Positions 16,337-27,549 of a stretch of DNA of 64,000 nt are shown here, in pieces; the first letter of the stretch is position 1; every line of letters begins with the position of its first letter. The notes under the pieces are model-generated. The model did no database searches and was not told the origin of the DNA. It saw only the letters and a program-made list of their open reading frames with translations. Source of the stretch: Haliea sp963974125 (GTDB lineage Bacteria; Pseudomonadota; Gammaproteobacteria; Pseudomonadales; Halieaceae); the NCBI GenBank assembly GCA_963974125.1, contig CAXBCH010000019.1, forward strand, positions 1-64,000. Direction: 5' to 3'. The translations under genes and the position numbers were made by a program.

Positions 16337-17212
16337 TTACTTCCAGCCGGTTACCTCTGCCAGCGCACTGCCGATATCCGCCAGACTGCGCACGGTTTTC
16401 ACCCCGGCATCTTCCAGGGCGGCAAACTTCTCGTCCGCCGTGCCCTTGCCACCGGAGATAATGGCGCCTGCATGGCCCATGCGCTTGCCCTTGGGTGCGG
16501 TGACACCGGCGATGTAGGATACCACCGGCTTGCTGACGTAGGCCTTGATGTAGGCAGCGGCTTCCTCTTCCGCCGTGCCGCCGATCTCACCAATCATCAC
16601 AATGGCTTCCGTGGCCGGGTCCTGCTCGAACATCGCCAGGATGTCGATAAAGTTGGAGCCCGGGATCGGATCGCCGCCGATACCCACACAGGTGGACTGG
16701 CCGAAGCCGGAATCCGTGGTCTGCTTGACCGCCTCGTAGGTCAGGGTCCCGGAGCGGGACACAATACCGACCTTGCCCGGCAGGTGAATGTGACCGGGCA
16801 TGATGCCGATCTTGCATTCGCCGGGAGTGATGACACCGGGGCAGTTGGGACCGATCAGGCGCACACCCAGTTCGTCGCACTTGACCTTGGCATCCAGCAT
16901 GTCCAGCGTGGGAATACCTTCGGTGATGCACACGATCAGCTTGATCCCGCTGTTGGCAGCTTCGAGGATGGAATCCTTGCAGAACGGCGCCGGCACGTAG
17001 ATGACCGACGCTTCGGCACCGGTCTTTTCGACCGCGTCAGCGACGGTATTGAACACGGGCAGGCCCAGATGCTCCTGGCCACCCTTGCCCGGGGTCACGC
17101 CACCGACCATTTTGGTACCGTAAGCGATCGCCTGCTCGGAGTGGAAGGTGCCCTGCGAGCCGGTAAAGCCCTGGCAGATTACCTTGGTGTTCTTGTCGAT
17201 CAGGATACTCAT
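16337..17212 (-). CDS. sucD: Succinyl-CoA synthetase alpha subunit SucD
   Basis: Binds CoA and carries the phosphohistidine in substrate-level phosphorylation of the TCA cycle. 291 residues. CoA-site motif G-F-T-G-S-Q-G-T-F-H (about residues 16-25), NCPGV(I)I, and the active histidine in M-G-H-A-G-A-I-I (about residue 246). It follows sucC by 1 bp and is the last gene of the minus-strand operon before the terminator. Confidence 0.98.
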   Translation of the reverse strand: MSILIDKNTKVICQGFTGSQGTFHSEQAIAYGTKMVGGVTPGKGGQEHLGLPVFNTVADAVEKTGAEASVIYVPAPFCKDSILEAANSGIKLIVCITEGIPTLDMLDAKVKCDELGVRLIGPNCPGVITPGECKIGIMPGHIHLPGKVGIVSRSGTLTYEAVKQTTDSGFGQSTCVGIGGDPIPGSNFIDILAMFEQDPATEAIVMIGEIGGTAEEEAAAYIKAYVSKPVVSYIAGVTAPKGKRMGHAGAIISGGKGTADEKFAALEDAGVKTVRSLADIGSALAEVTGWK

Positions 17213-17213
17213 T

Positions 17214-18383
<1,170 letters not shown>

Positions 18384-18492
18384 GCTCTGTCCTGTGTTTT
18401 GTGTTACCTACTGGAGTGGACGCCAGCGCCCACACCCCCCAGTGCCTCGTCTGCGCAAGAATTGGTTTTATGCGCGCGCGACCGGGCAAAGT

Positions 18493-19932
18493 CTACTTAC
18501 GAGGCTTGCGATTGGCGATGTGAATGGCGTGGCCATGCACTGCCAGGGCAGCTTCGTGTACGGCTTCCGACAGGGTCGGGTGGCCGAATACAGTAAGCGC
18601 CAGATCCTCGGAACTGGCGCCGAATTCCATCGCGATAACGACCTGCTGCACCAGATCCGCAGCCGACGGGCCGACGATGTGGCAGCCCAGAATACGGTCG
18701 GTCTCGGCATCGGCGATGATCTTGACCATGCCGTCGGTATCGTTCGCCGCCAGGGCGCGGCCACTGGCGGCAAAGGGAAATACCCCCGCCTTGAACTCGA
18801 CGCCATCGGACTTGAGCTCCTGCTCGGTGCGGCCAACAGCGGCCACCTCCGGATGCGTGTAGATCACCGAGGGAATGCAGTCGTAATTGAGCTGGGCCTT
18901 CTTGCCGGCGATACGCTCGGCGACCATGACGCCCTCTTCCGAACCCTTGTGGGCCAGCATCGGGCCGCGCACAACATCACCCACGGCGTAGACATGCGGT
19001 GCTTCGGTGGCACAGTAATCGTTGACGTAGATAAAGCCGCGCTCGTCGAGGTTGACGCCACAATCCGTGGCCAGCAGGTCTTCCGTTCGCGGCCGGCGGC
19101 CGACGGAGACAATCAGCCGGTCAAACACTTCCACGTGCTCGCCCTCGCCATCGGTAAAGGTCACCTCGACCTTGCCATCCTTCACTTCCGCACCGGTCAC
19201 CCGGGTACTCAGGCGAATATCCAGGCCCTGCTTGCGGAAAATCTTTCCCGCCTCCCTGGCGACCTGCGCGTCCATCATCGGCAACAGCTCATCCAGGGCC
19301 TCCAGCATGACCACCTCGGAGCCCAGCCGGGCCCAGACACTGCCGAGCTCAAGACCGATGACCCCGGCGCCAATGACACCCAGACGCTTGGGCACTTCAC
19401 TGAATTCCAGGGCGCCGGTGGAATCGACAATATACTCGTTGTCCACCGGCGCCGGCGGAATCGCGATGGGGACGGAGCCGGCAGCGATAATGATGTTCCC
19501 TGCCTCCACCACGTTGACCTTGCCGTCCTTGTCCGTCACCTCGACCTTGCAGCCCGCGAGCACCTTGCCGCGGCCCTGGATGCTGGTGACGCCGTTGTGC
19601 TTGAACAGGCCGGTAATACCACCTGTCAGCTGGTCCACGATCTTGGTCTTGCGCGCCATCATGGCGGCGATATCCATGGTCGGCTTCTTGATACCAATCC
19701 CGTGCAGGCCGAAGTGGTCCCGGGCCTCGACAAACTTCTGACTGCTGTCGAGCAGAGCCTTCGACGGAATGCAGCCGACGTTGAGGCAGGTGCCGCCGAG
19801 ACGGGTCTTGCCATCGTCGTCCAGCCACTGCTCCACACAGGCGGTGGACAGGCCCAATTGGGCCGCCTTGATGGCCGCCACGTAGCCGCCGGGGCCCGAG
19901 CCGATTACCACTACATCGTATTTGTCAGCCAT
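18493..19932 (-). CDS. lpdA: Dihydrolipoyl dehydrogenase Lpd (E3)
   Basis: 479 residues. FAD motif GSGPGGYVAA (about residues 12-21), redox-active disulfide GGTCLNVGCIPSK (about residues 46-58), NAD domain V-I-G-A-G-V-I-G-L-E-L-G-S, and the C-terminal H-P-E (E-G swapped to T-L-S-E-A). Reoxidises the lipoyl arms of 2-oxoglutarate dehydrogenase. Its position directly after sucB and before sucC implies dedication to the SucAB complex. A 109-bp gap to sucC holds no terminator that I can see. Confidence 0.97.
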   Translation of the reverse strand: MADKYDVVVIGSGPGGYVAAIKAAQLGLSTACVEQWLDDDGKTRLGGTCLNVGCIPSKALLDSSQKFVEARDHFGLHGIGIKKPTMDIAAMMARKTKIVDQLTGGITGLFKHNGVTSIQGRGKVLAGCKVEVTDKDGKVNVVEAGNIIIAAGSVPIAIPPAPVDNEYIVDSTGALEFSEVPKRLGVIGAGVIGLELGSVWARLGSEVVMLEALDELLPMMDAQVAREAGKIFRKQGLDIRLSTRVTGAEVKDGKVEVTFTDGEGEHVEVFDRLIVSVGRRPRTEDLLATDCGVNLDERGFIYVNDYCATEAPHVYAVGDVVRGPMLAHKGSEEGVMVAERIAGKKAQLNYDCIPSVIYTHPEVAAVGRTEQELKSDGVEFKAGVFPFAASGRALAANDTDGMVKIIADAETDRILGCHIVGPSAADLVQQVVIAMEFGASSEDLALTVFGHPTLSEAVHEAALAVHGHAIHIANRKPRK

Positions 19933-19955
19933 TAGTTATCCCAATTCCAGTGTAT

Positions 19956-21227
19956 TTACAGTTGCAGCAGGATGCGCGCCGGGTCTTCAATCAGGTCCTT
20001 CACCGCCACCAGGAACTGCACCGCAGTCTTGCCGTCAATCAGGCGATGGTCATAGGACAGGGCCAGGTACATCATCGGCAGCACCACCACTTGCCCGTCC
20101 ACCGCCATGGGCCGTTCCTGAATCTTGTGCATGCCAAGAATACCAGTCTGCGGCGGGTTGAGAATGGGTGTCGACAGCAGTGAACCAAAGACACCGCCGT
20201 TGGTGACGGTGAAGGTGCCGCCGGTCATGTCGTCGATGGTCAGCTTGTTGTCGCGGGCGCGCAGACCGAGATCGCGAATCGCCGCCTCGACATCTGCCAG
20301 GCTCATGAAATCCGCATCGCGCAGTACTGGCACGACCAGGCCTCCGGGTGTCGACACGGCCACACCGATATCCTGGTAGCCGTGGTAAACAACATCGTTG
20401 CCGTCGATGGAGGCATTGACCTCGGGGAAACGCTTGAGCGCCTCGCAGCAGGCCTTGACGAAAAAGCCCATGAAGCCGAGACGGGTGCCATTGTGGGTCT
20501 TCTCGAACTGCTCCTTGTACTTTTCACGCAGCGCCATTACCGGCGCCATGTTGACCTCGTTGAAGGTGGTCAACATGGCTGTGCCACGTGTGGCCTCGAG
20601 CAGGCGCTCGGCGATGCGGCTGCGCATGCGGGTCATGGGGACCCGCTTTTCAACGCGCTCGGCCGTGGGGCCTACGGGCACCTGTGGCATCGCCTGCGCC
20701 GCCTCCCGGGGAGCGGAAGCGGGCGCTTCAGCCTCCGCAGTGGCAGTCCTGGCAGGCTCCTTCCTGATATGGGCCAGCACATCTTCCTTGGTCACGCGTC
20801 CACCCTTGCCAGTACCGGCAATCGCCGCCGGATCGAGCTTGTGCTCCTCCACCAACTGCCGCGCCGCGGGGCCCATAAGCTGTTCGGCCTTCTCACTGGC
20901 GGCGCTGTCCGGGGCTGTGGCAGCAGCTGCTGCAGGCTTCTCTGCAGGCTTCTCTGCGGGCTTGTCTGCAGCGTCGCCGGTGGCGGCCGCGCCGGGCTCC
21001 AGTACCGCCAGCAGCTGCTCACTCTGGATGGTATCGCCCTCCGCTGCGTGAATCTTTTTGATGACGCCGTCTTCCGGCGCTACCACTTCCATCACCACTT
21101 TGTCGGTTTCGATCTCGAGTATCAGCTCGTCGCGGGAGACCGCTTCGCCTTCCTGCTTGTGCCACGCCGCAATTTCCCCGTCTGCCACGGATTCGGGGAA
21201 AGTCGGCGCCTTGATTTCAATAGCCAT
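19956..21227 (-). CDS. sucB: Dihydrolipoyllysine succinyltransferase SucB (E2)
   Basis: 423 residues: one lipoyl domain with lysine in E-T-D-K-V-V-M-E-V (about residue 43), an Ala/Pro/Lys-rich linker carrying A-E-K-P repeats, the E3-binding domain (A-A-R-Q-L-V-E-E, about 121), a second linker, and the catalytic domain ending with SYDHRLIDG (catalytic His near residue 394). Core of the 2-oxoglutarate dehydrogenase complex. Confidence 0.98.
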   Translation of the reverse strand: MAIEIKAPTFPESVADGEIAAWHKQEGEAVSRDELILEIETDKVVMEVVAPEDGVIKKIHAAEGDTIQSEQLLAVLEPGAAATGDAADKPAEKPAEKPAAAAATAPDSAASEKAEQLMGPAARQLVEEHKLDPAAIAGTGKGGRVTKEDVLAHIRKEPARTATAEAEAPASAPREAAQAMPQVPVGPTAERVEKRVPMTRMRSRIAERLLEATRGTAMLTTFNEVNMAPVMALREKYKEQFEKTHNGTRLGFMGFFVKACCEALKRFPEVNASIDGNDVVYHGYQDIGVAVSTPGGLVVPVLRDADFMSLADVEAAIRDLGLRARDNKLTIDDMTGGTFTVTNGGVFGSLLSTPILNPPQTGILGMHKIQERPMAVDGQVVVLPMMYLALSYDHRLIDGKTAVQFLVAVKDLIEDPARILLQL

Positions 21228-21256
21228 TTCAGTTCCTTTGGAAAATGCTGGCGCTG

Positions 21257-24106
21257 TCAGGACCCGGTGGGTGACAGGGCGTCATTGATAAACTGTTCCT
21301 GTTGCGCCAGGTGCAGGGCCATGTAGCCCGCCGCGGGCGAGGCCGAGGGATCGCGCCCCACATAGCGCAGATACACCTCCTTCTTGTGCGCGAACATTAC
21401 CCGTCGCATGTGGTGCTGACTGGAATACCAGGCACCCTGGTTCTGCGGCTCTTCCTGGCACCAGGCCGCATCGGTGATATTGGGGTAGTTGGCCAGCACT
21501 TGCAGCAGCTCTGCCTCGGGGAACGGATAGAGCTGTTCCAGGCGGATCAGCGCGACATCCTCAATGCCGCGCTCACGGCGCACAGCGAGCAGATCATAGT
21601 AGACTTTGCCACTGCAGAGGACGACCCGCTTGACCGCGTTCTTGTCGATAGCGTCAGTCTCGTCGAGCACGTTGTGGAAGTGGCCGTTGGCCAGATCTTC
21701 CAGCGAGGACACCGCCTCCTTGTGCCGCAGCAGACTCTTCGGCGACATCACCACCAGCGGCTTGCGCAGCGGCCGGATAGCCTGGCGCCGCAACATGTGA
21801 AAAACCTGCGCCGGGGTACTGGGCACACAAACCTGGATGTTGTGCTCCGCACACAGCTGCAGGAAGCGCTCGAGCCGGGCGGAGGAGTGCTCCGGGCCCT
21901 GTCCCTCGTAACCGTGGGGCAACAGCATGGTCAGGCCACACAGGCGCGACCACTTGTGCTCGCCGCTGGTGATGAACTGGTCGATGACGACCTGGGCACC
22001 GTTGGCGAAATCCCCGAACTGGGCCTCCCAGATAACCAGCCCCGTGGGCGAGGTAGTCGAGTACCCATATTCGAAGGCGAGCACCGCCTCTTCCGACAGC
22101 AGCGAGTCATAGATGACAAAGGGCGCCTGGTCCTCACTGATGTGCTGCAGGGGAATGTGGCGACTGCCGTCTTTCTGGTTGTGCAGCACCGCATGGCGGT
22201 GGGAGAAGGTGCCCCGACCTACATCCTGACCGGTCAGGCGCACGGGGTACCCCGCCTGCAGCAGGCTGGCATAGGCCAGGGTTTCAGCGGCGCCCCAGTT
22301 CAGCGGCAAGGCACCCGCGGCCATCTTGCGGCGGTCCTCCAGGATCTTGGCGACCTGACGCTGCAGCGGAAAGTTCTCCGGTGCCAGATTGGTATCGTGA
22401 GCCAGGGTCTGCAGGGCGTGCAGCTCCATGCGGGTATCGCAGTGCAGGGTCCATTCGTGGCCCAGATACGGCGTCCAGTCCACAAACAGGCTGGCATTGG
22501 GCTCCGATACCAGGCCGCTCACCAGCGGCTCGCCGCGGTCAAGGGACTCCCGGTAGGCGTTCACCAGGTACTCGTCATCCTCGGCTGTGATCACGCCCTG
22601 CTCTATCAGGCGGGCCGCGTACAGGTCCCGGGTGGTCTTGTGCTTGCGGATCCGCTCATACATCAGTGGCTGGGTCACTGCCGGCTCATCGGCCTCGTTG
22701 TGACCGCGGCGCCGGTAGCAAATGAGATCAATGACCACATCGCGATTAAACGCGTTGCGGAAATCCACTGCCAGGTGGGTCACGAAGTGCACCGCTTCCG
22801 GATCGTCTGCGTTGACGTGGAAAATCGGCGCCTGCACCATCTTGGCGACATCGGTGCAGTATTCGGTAGAGCGTGCGTCCTGGCGTTCACTGGTGGTGAA
22901 CCCGACCTGGTTGTTCAACACCACATGCAGCGTGCCTCCCGTCTTGAAGCCCCGGGTCTGGGACATCTGGAAGGTTTCCATCACCACACCCTGACCGGCA
23001 AAGGCGGCATCGCCGTGAATCACGACGGGCACGACTGTATCGCCTTTCGCGTCCTGGCGGCGGTCCTGGCGGGCGCGCACGGACCCTTCCACCACCGGCG
23101 ACACGATTTCCAGGTGCGAGGGGTTGAAAGCCAGGGCAAGATGCACTTCCCCACCCTGGGTCATCACATTGGACGAGAAGCCCTGGTGATACTTGACGTC
23201 ACCGGACTTGTCGTAGACCGCCCTGCCCTCGAATTCCGCGAACAGGTCCGACGGGTTCTTGCCGAAAATGTTGACCAGCACATTGAGGCGGCCGCGGTGA
23301 GCCATGCCGATGACGATTTCCTTGGCGCCGTAGGAACCGCTGCGCTGTACCATTTCCGACAGCATCGGAATCAGTGACTCGCTGCCCTCGAGACCAAAGC
23401 GCTTGGTGCCGGGGTACTTGGAACCCAGCGATTTCTCCAGTCCCTCCGCCTTGATCAGACGCCGCAGCAACTGCTTGCGAATGTCCTCGGAATAGTTGGG
23501 TGCCGAGCGCACGGACTCCATGCGCTGCATGATCCAGTGCCGCTGCTCGGTGTCGACAATGTGCATGAACTCGGCACCGATGGTGTGACAGTAGGTACGC
23601 TCCAGGGCCTCGACAATCTCACCCAGGGTTGCGTCTGTCTTGCCGATATACATGCTGCCGGTCTGGAACACTGTCTCCAGGTCCGCGGCGGAAAGCTGAT
23701 GAAAGGAGAGGTCCAGGTCCGGTACGTGTTCCCGGGTATGGAGATTCAGGGGATCCAGGCTGGCCTTCTGGTGGCCGCGCTGGCGATAGGCCGAAACCAG
23801 TTGCACCACCTTGACCTGCTTGCGCTCGTATTCGGTGGCCTGGGAATCGTGGGCCACAGTGGCTTCGGTGCGTACGCGCATCTTGCTGATCTGGGCAAAA
23901 CGGTCGCGGATCGTGGAGTGGGGAATGTCCTGGATCAAAGCCGAGGGCGAATCCACCCTGGGCAATTTGTCAAAATAATCCCGCCACTGTTCCGGAACCC
24001 CATTGGGATCCAGGAGGTAGGATTCGTACAAATCCTCCACGTAGCTGGCGTTGCCGCCGGCGATATGCGAGCTCCTGCGCAGGAGCTCCATTGGACTATC
24101 TTGCAT
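21257..24106 (-). CDS. sucA: 2-oxoglutarate dehydrogenase E1 SucA
   Basis: 949 residues, thiamine-diphosphate dependent. Start region D-S-P-M-E-L-L-R-R-S-S and Y-L-L-D-P-x-x-V-P-x-x-W align with E. coli SucA; H-R-G-R-L-N-V-L, the ThDP segment G-D-A-A-F-A-G-Q-G, H-N-E-A-D-E-P and D-V-G-R-G-T-F-S-H-R-H are present. ATG 24106 and the adjacent ATG 24109 are both usable; AAGG lies upstream. First enzyme of the complex, between sdhB and sucB in one operon. Confidence 0.97.
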   Translation of the reverse strand: MQDSPMELLRRSSHIAGGNASYVEDLYESYLLDPNGVPEQWRDYFDKLPRVDSPSALIQDIPHSTIRDRFAQISKMRVRTEATVAHDSQATEYERKQVKVVQLVSAYRQRGHQKASLDPLNLHTREHVPDLDLSFHQLSAADLETVFQTGSMYIGKTDATLGEIVEALERTYCHTIGAEFMHIVDTEQRHWIMQRMESVRSAPNYSEDIRKQLLRRLIKAEGLEKSLGSKYPGTKRFGLEGSESLIPMLSEMVQRSGSYGAKEIVIGMAHRGRLNVLVNIFGKNPSDLFAEFEGRAVYDKSGDVKYHQGFSSNVMTQGGEVHLALAFNPSHLEIVSPVVEGSVRARQDRRQDAKGDTVVPVVIHGDAAFAGQGVVMETFQMSQTRGFKTGGTLHVVLNNQVGFTTSERQDARSTEYCTDVAKMVQAPIFHVNADDPEAVHFVTHLAVDFRNAFNRDVVIDLICYRRRGHNEADEPAVTQPLMYERIRKHKTTRDLYAARLIEQGVITAEDDEYLVNAYRESLDRGEPLVSGLVSEPNASLFVDWTPYLGHEWTLHCDTRMELHALQTLAHDTNLAPENFPLQRQVAKILEDRRKMAAGALPLNWGAAETLAYASLLQAGYPVRLTGQDVGRGTFSHRHAVLHNQKDGSRHIPLQHISEDQAPFVIYDSLLSEEAVLAFEYGYSTTSPTGLVIWEAQFGDFANGAQVVIDQFITSGEHKWSRLCGLTMLLPHGYEGQGPEHSSARLERFLQLCAEHNIQVCVPSTPAQVFHMLRRQAIRPLRKPLVVMSPKSLLRHKEAVSSLEDLANGHFHNVLDETDAIDKNAVKRVVLCSGKVYYDLLAVRRERGIEDVALIRLEQLYPFPEAELLQVLANYPNITDAAWCQEEPQNQGAWYSSQHHMRRVMFAHKKEVYLRYVGRDPSASPAAGYMALHLAQQEQFINDALSPTGS

Positions 24107-24169
24107 CATGCCCTTCCGGGTTGAAGTTTCACGCCGGCGGTGACCCGGCTGGTTTCACCGTGTACCTGT

Positions 24170-24874
24170 TCAGGTTGCCCGGGTCAGCAGCATCGTGCGA
24201 ATGTGGCCGATCGCGCGGGTCGGATTCAGGCCCTTGGGACACACATTGACACAATTCTGGATGCCGTGACAACGGAACACGCTGAAGGGGTCATCCAGCC
24301 GCGACAGGCGCTCGTCGGTGGCAGTATCGCGGCTGTCCGCCAGAAAGCGGTAGGCCTGCAGGAGGCCCGCCGGGCCGACAAAGCGATCCGGATTCCACCA
24401 GAACGAGGGGCAGCTGCTGGAACAACAGGCGCAAAGTATACACTCGTAGAGGCCGTCCAGCTTGGCCCGGTCTTCCGGCGACTGCAGGCGCTCGATCGCG
24501 GGCGCCGGCGTATTGTTCTGCAGATAGGGCTGGATCTTCTCGTACTGGGCGTAGAACAGGCTCATGTCCACGACCAGGTCGCGGATCACCGGCAGGCCGG
24601 GGAGCGGGCGGATCACCAGCTTGTTGTTCTTCACGGTCTCGGACAGGGGGGTGATACAGGCCAGCCCGTTCTTGCCGTTGATGTTGAGGCCGTCGGAACC
24701 GCAGACGCCTTCGCGACAGGAGCGGCGGTAGGTCACCGAGCTGTCCTGCGCCTTGAGCTGCTCGAGCACGTCGAGCACCATCAGGTCCTTGCCCTCGGTG
24801 TCGAACTGGAAATCCTGCATCCAGGGCTTCTGGTCGGTTTCCGGGTTGTAGCGATAAATGCTTACTTGCAACAT
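24170..24874 (-). CDS. sdhB: Succinate dehydrogenase iron-sulfur subunit SdhB
   Basis: 234 residues. All cluster ligands are visible: the 2Fe-2S set CREGVCGSDG...C (about residues 58-78), the 4Fe-4S set CILCACCSSSCP (about 149-160) and the 3Fe-4S/4Fe-4S set CHGIQNCVNVCPKGLNP (about 203-220). Carries electrons from SdhA flavin to ubiquinone at the membrane face. Confidence 0.98.
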   Translation of the reverse strand: MLQVSIYRYNPETDQKPWMQDFQFDTEGKDLMVLDVLEQLKAQDSSVTYRRSCREGVCGSDGLNINGKNGLACITPLSETVKNNKLVIRPLPGLPVIRDLVVDMSLFYAQYEKIQPYLQNNTPAPAIERLQSPEDRAKLDGLYECILCACCSSSCPSFWWNPDRFVGPAGLLQAYRFLADSRDTATDERLSRLDDPFSVFRCHGIQNCVNVCPKGLNPTRAIGHIRTMLLTRAT

Positions 24875-24904
24875 GATTGTGACCTCTGGGTAGCTACGCA
24901 GCGA

Positions 24905-26677
24905 TTAATACGTACGGGCCTTGGGCTCGAAGGTCGGCACGGTCAGCGGCTTGAAGTTGACGCCGCGCTTGCCGACCCGCTTCTCGCCCGGGTAGTACAT
25001 GGAATGGCACAGCCAGTTTTCATCATCCCGCTCCTGGAAATCGTCACGGGCGTGGGCGCCGCGGCTTTCATTGCGGGCTTCGGCGGTGATGGCCGTGGCC
25101 TCGGCCACTTCCAGCAGGTTGTGCAGTTCCAGCGCCTCGATACGAGCGGTATTGAAGGTATTGCTCTTGTCGGGCAGGGCCGCCGTTTCAATGCGGCCGC
25201 GCAGCTCCGCCAGCTTGCGAATGCCTTCCTGCATGAACTCGCCCTTGCGGAACACGCCGAAGTAATTCTGCATGACGTTTTGCAGTTCCTTGCGCAGATC
25301 CGGAATCTTGTCGCTGCCGGTGGCCTCATTGAGCTTGTTGAGCCGGGACATGCCCTGCTCGATATCCGAGGCGCTGGCATCGCGCATGTCGATACCCTCT
25401 CTCAGTGCCTTCTCGATAAACAGGCCGGAAGCGCGGCCAAATACCACCAGGTCCAGCAGCGAATTGCCACCCAGACGGTTGGCGCCGTGCACGGAGACAC
25501 AGGCGACCTCACCACAGGCATACAGGCCGGGGATAACCTGGTCATTACCCTGCGCATCCACGGTCAGGGCCTGGCCATGGACGTTGGTGGGAATACCGCC
25601 CATCATGTAGTGACAGGTCGGAACCACCGGGATTGGCTCCTTCACCGGATCGACGTGGGCAAAGGTACGCGACAGCTCGCAGATGCCCGGCAGGCGCGAT
25701 TCCAGCACCTCCTCGCCCAGGTGATCGAGCTTGAGCAACACGTGGTCGCCCTCGGGGCCGCACCCGCGGCCCTCAAGGATCTCCAGAACCATGGAGCGCG
25801 CGACCACGTCGCGACCCGCCAGATCCTTGGCATTGGGCGCATAGCGCTCCATGAAGCGCTCGCCGTCCTTGTTGATCAGGTAGCCACCCTCGCCGCGGCA
25901 GCCTTCGGTCACCAGAGTGCCGGCGCCGTAGATACCGGTGGGGTGGAACTGCCACATCTCGATGTCCTGCACCGGGAAGCCGGCCCGCAGGGCCATGCCG
26001 ATACCGTCGCCGGTGTTGATGTGGGCGTTGGTGGTGGAGGCGTAGATGCGTCCGGCACCGCCGGTGGCAAACACGGTTGCCTTGGACTTCACATAGACGG
26101 TTTCACCGGTCTCCATGCAGATGGCGATAACACCCACCACGGCACCGTCCTGGTTCTTGACCAGGTCAGTGGCATACCACTCGTTGAAGAACACGGTGTT
26201 GTTCTTCAGGTTGCCCTGGTACAGGGTATGCAGCAGGGCATGACCGGTGCGGTCGGCAGCGGCGCAGGTACGGGCCGCCTGGGTCGGATTGTCCGGGCCC
26301 TTGGACTGGCCGCCAAAGGGGCGCTGGTAGATACGGCCTTCCTCAGTGCGCGAGAAGGGCAGGCCCATGTGCTCCAGCTCGAACACCGCTTCCGGACCCA
26401 CGCTGCACATGTATTCGATCGCATCCTGGTCGCCGATATAGTCGGAGCCCTTGACGGTATCGTACATGTGCCAGCGCCAGTCGTCATTCGGATCGGCGCT
26501 GGCAATGGCGCAGGTGATGCCGCCCTGGGCGGAGACCGTGTGGGACCGGGTCGGGAAGACCTTGGAAATTACCGCGGTCTTGTAACCCGACTGGGCCAGC
26601 TGCAGGGCGGCGCGCATGCCCGCGCCACCACCACCTACGATGACGCCGTCAAATGAAATGGTTCGCAATGCTGTCAT
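24905..26677 (-). CDS. sdhA: Succinate dehydrogenase flavoprotein subunit SdhA
   Basis: 590 residues. FAD-binding G-G-G-G-A-G-M-R-A-A-L (about residues 15-25), the covalent-flavin histidine in R-S-H-T-V-S-A-Q-G-G (about residue 46), substrate-site H-P-T-G-I-Y-G-A-G (about 244) and R-G-A-H-A-R-D-D-F in the C-terminal domain. Oxidises succinate to fumarate. Only 3 bp separate it from sdhD. Confidence 0.98.
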   Translation of the reverse strand: MTALRTISFDGVIVGGGGAGMRAALQLAQSGYKTAVISKVFPTRSHTVSAQGGITCAIASADPNDDWRWHMYDTVKGSDYIGDQDAIEYMCSVGPEAVFELEHMGLPFSRTEEGRIYQRPFGGQSKGPDNPTQAARTCAAADRTGHALLHTLYQGNLKNNTVFFNEWYATDLVKNQDGAVVGVIAICMETGETVYVKSKATVFATGGAGRIYASTTNAHINTGDGIGMALRAGFPVQDIEMWQFHPTGIYGAGTLVTEGCRGEGGYLINKDGERFMERYAPNAKDLAGRDVVARSMVLEILEGRGCGPEGDHVLLKLDHLGEEVLESRLPGICELSRTFAHVDPVKEPIPVVPTCHYMMGGIPTNVHGQALTVDAQGNDQVIPGLYACGEVACVSVHGANRLGGNSLLDLVVFGRASGLFIEKALREGIDMRDASASDIEQGMSRLNKLNEATGSDKIPDLRKELQNVMQNYFGVFRKGEFMQEGIRKLAELRGRIETAALPDKSNTFNTARIEALELHNLLEVAEATAITAEARNESRGAHARDDFQERDDENWLCHSMYYPGEKRVGKRGVNFKPLTVPTFEPKARTY

Positions 26678-26680
26678 GTC

Positions 26681-27043
26681 TCAATATCCCCAGAGGATCT
26701 GTACGCCCCAGACCACATAAACAAAAAGTACCAGTGCAATCACCAGCTGGGCAGAAATGCGCAATACATTGCCGGTGGTGCCCATCATCCGCTCGGTCAG
26801 GTAGTCGGTGACCACCGCCCACATGCCAATCCAGGCGTGCGCTGCCAGAGACAGGAGCGCCATGAGACTGAATACCTTGACCCAGGTCTGGTCAAAGAGT
26901 GCTTTCCAGCTCGTGTAATCTACGCCGGTGAGTACAACCCAGATGAGAAAAACAAGATACGCCAGCAGAATGACACCACTGACTCGCTGTACCAACCAGT
27001 CCGAGGTCCCTGAGCGGCCAAAGCTTGTGACTGCAGTTACCAT
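26681..27043 (-). CDS. sdhD: Succinate dehydrogenase membrane anchor SdhD
   Basis: 120 residues with three hydrophobic helices (about 20-40, 53-75, 92-115). D-W-L-V-Q-R-V-S-G-V-I-L-L and H-A-W-I-G-M-W are the expected quinone and heme-region motifs of the hydrophobic anchor. Its start overlaps the end of sdhC by 7 bp. Confidence 0.95.
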   Translation of the reverse strand: MVTAVTSFGRSGTSDWLVQRVSGVILLAYLVFLIWVVLTGVDYTSWKALFDQTWVKVFSLMALLSLAAHAWIGMWAVVTDYLTERMMGTTGNVLRISAQLVIALVLFVYVVWGVQILWGY

Positions 27044-27411
27044 ATCATCACCCCCACCAGCAGCGTCAGGAGAATAGAAAGCGCGATCACCAGGCGAGCA
27101 CCGAGGACGCCCCCTTCAAGACTCTCACCGATACCGAAATCCATGATCAGGTGCCTGACCCCCGCAAGAGCGTGGTAGATCAGCGCAGCCGCGATCACCC
27201 ACAGGATCAACTTGGCGAGTGGGCTGGCGAGGGCCGATTGCAGGGCGGAAAAGCTTTCCGGACTGCGCAGGCTCATATCGAGGGCCCAGACCAGGAAGGC
27301 CATGGCGACGAAAAGAAAAACACCGGAAGCGCGATGGGTAATGGATGCCCACGCGGTAATGGGAAGCCGCATGCTGCCGATGTCCAGGTTAACAGGACGC
27401 TTGTCTTTCAC
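27037..27411 (-). CDS. sdhC: Succinate dehydrogenase cytochrome b556 subunit SdhC
   Basis: 124 residues, three membrane helices. N-terminal R-P-V-N-L-D-I, then S-I-T-H-R-A-S-G-V-F-L-F (quinone-site serine/arginine) and the heme-ligand histidine in Y-H-A-L-A-G-V-R-H-L-I-M-D. The start is GTG 27411. First gene of the sdhCDAB-sucAB-lpd-sucCD operon. Confidence 0.96.
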   Translation of the reverse strand: MKDKRPVNLDIGSMRLPITAWASITHRASGVFLFVAMAFLVWALDMSLRSPESFSALQSALASPLAKLILWVIAAALIYHALAGVRHLIMDFGIGESLEGGVLGARLVIALSILLTLLVGVMIW

Positions 27412-27520
27412 AGTTCAGGTACCACCGTTGCAGACGCCACAAGGGCGATTAATGAAGCCGGCCGCAGGTCAGGCCTGGCGCTGTTGCCACCCGCTTCGGA
27501 ACGCGGAGAAAGCGCGCGGA

Positions 27521-27549
27521 ATTATAGGAGGATGCGGGAGCAATTACAA
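27521..27549 (-). promoter_or_regulatory. Promoter of the sdhC operon
   Basis: On the minus strand TTGTAA (27549-27544), a 17-bp spacer and a consensus TATAAT (27526-27521). Confidence 0.65.

Noticed and set aside
20900..20980. Short repeats in sucB as a mobile or CRISPR-like array
   Set aside because: They encode the A-E-K-P linker between lipoyl and E3-binding domains, a normal feature of E2 proteins.
21302..23377. Long antisense frame over sucA
   Set aside because: sucA is complete and conserved on the other strand; no evidence of a second product.
24140..26656. Very long open frame antisense to sdhB-sdhA (over 800 codons)
   Set aside because: It mirrors the codon periodicity of high-GC genes; the sense strand encodes intact SdhA and SdhB with all cofactor motifs, and the antisense product has no recognisable domain.
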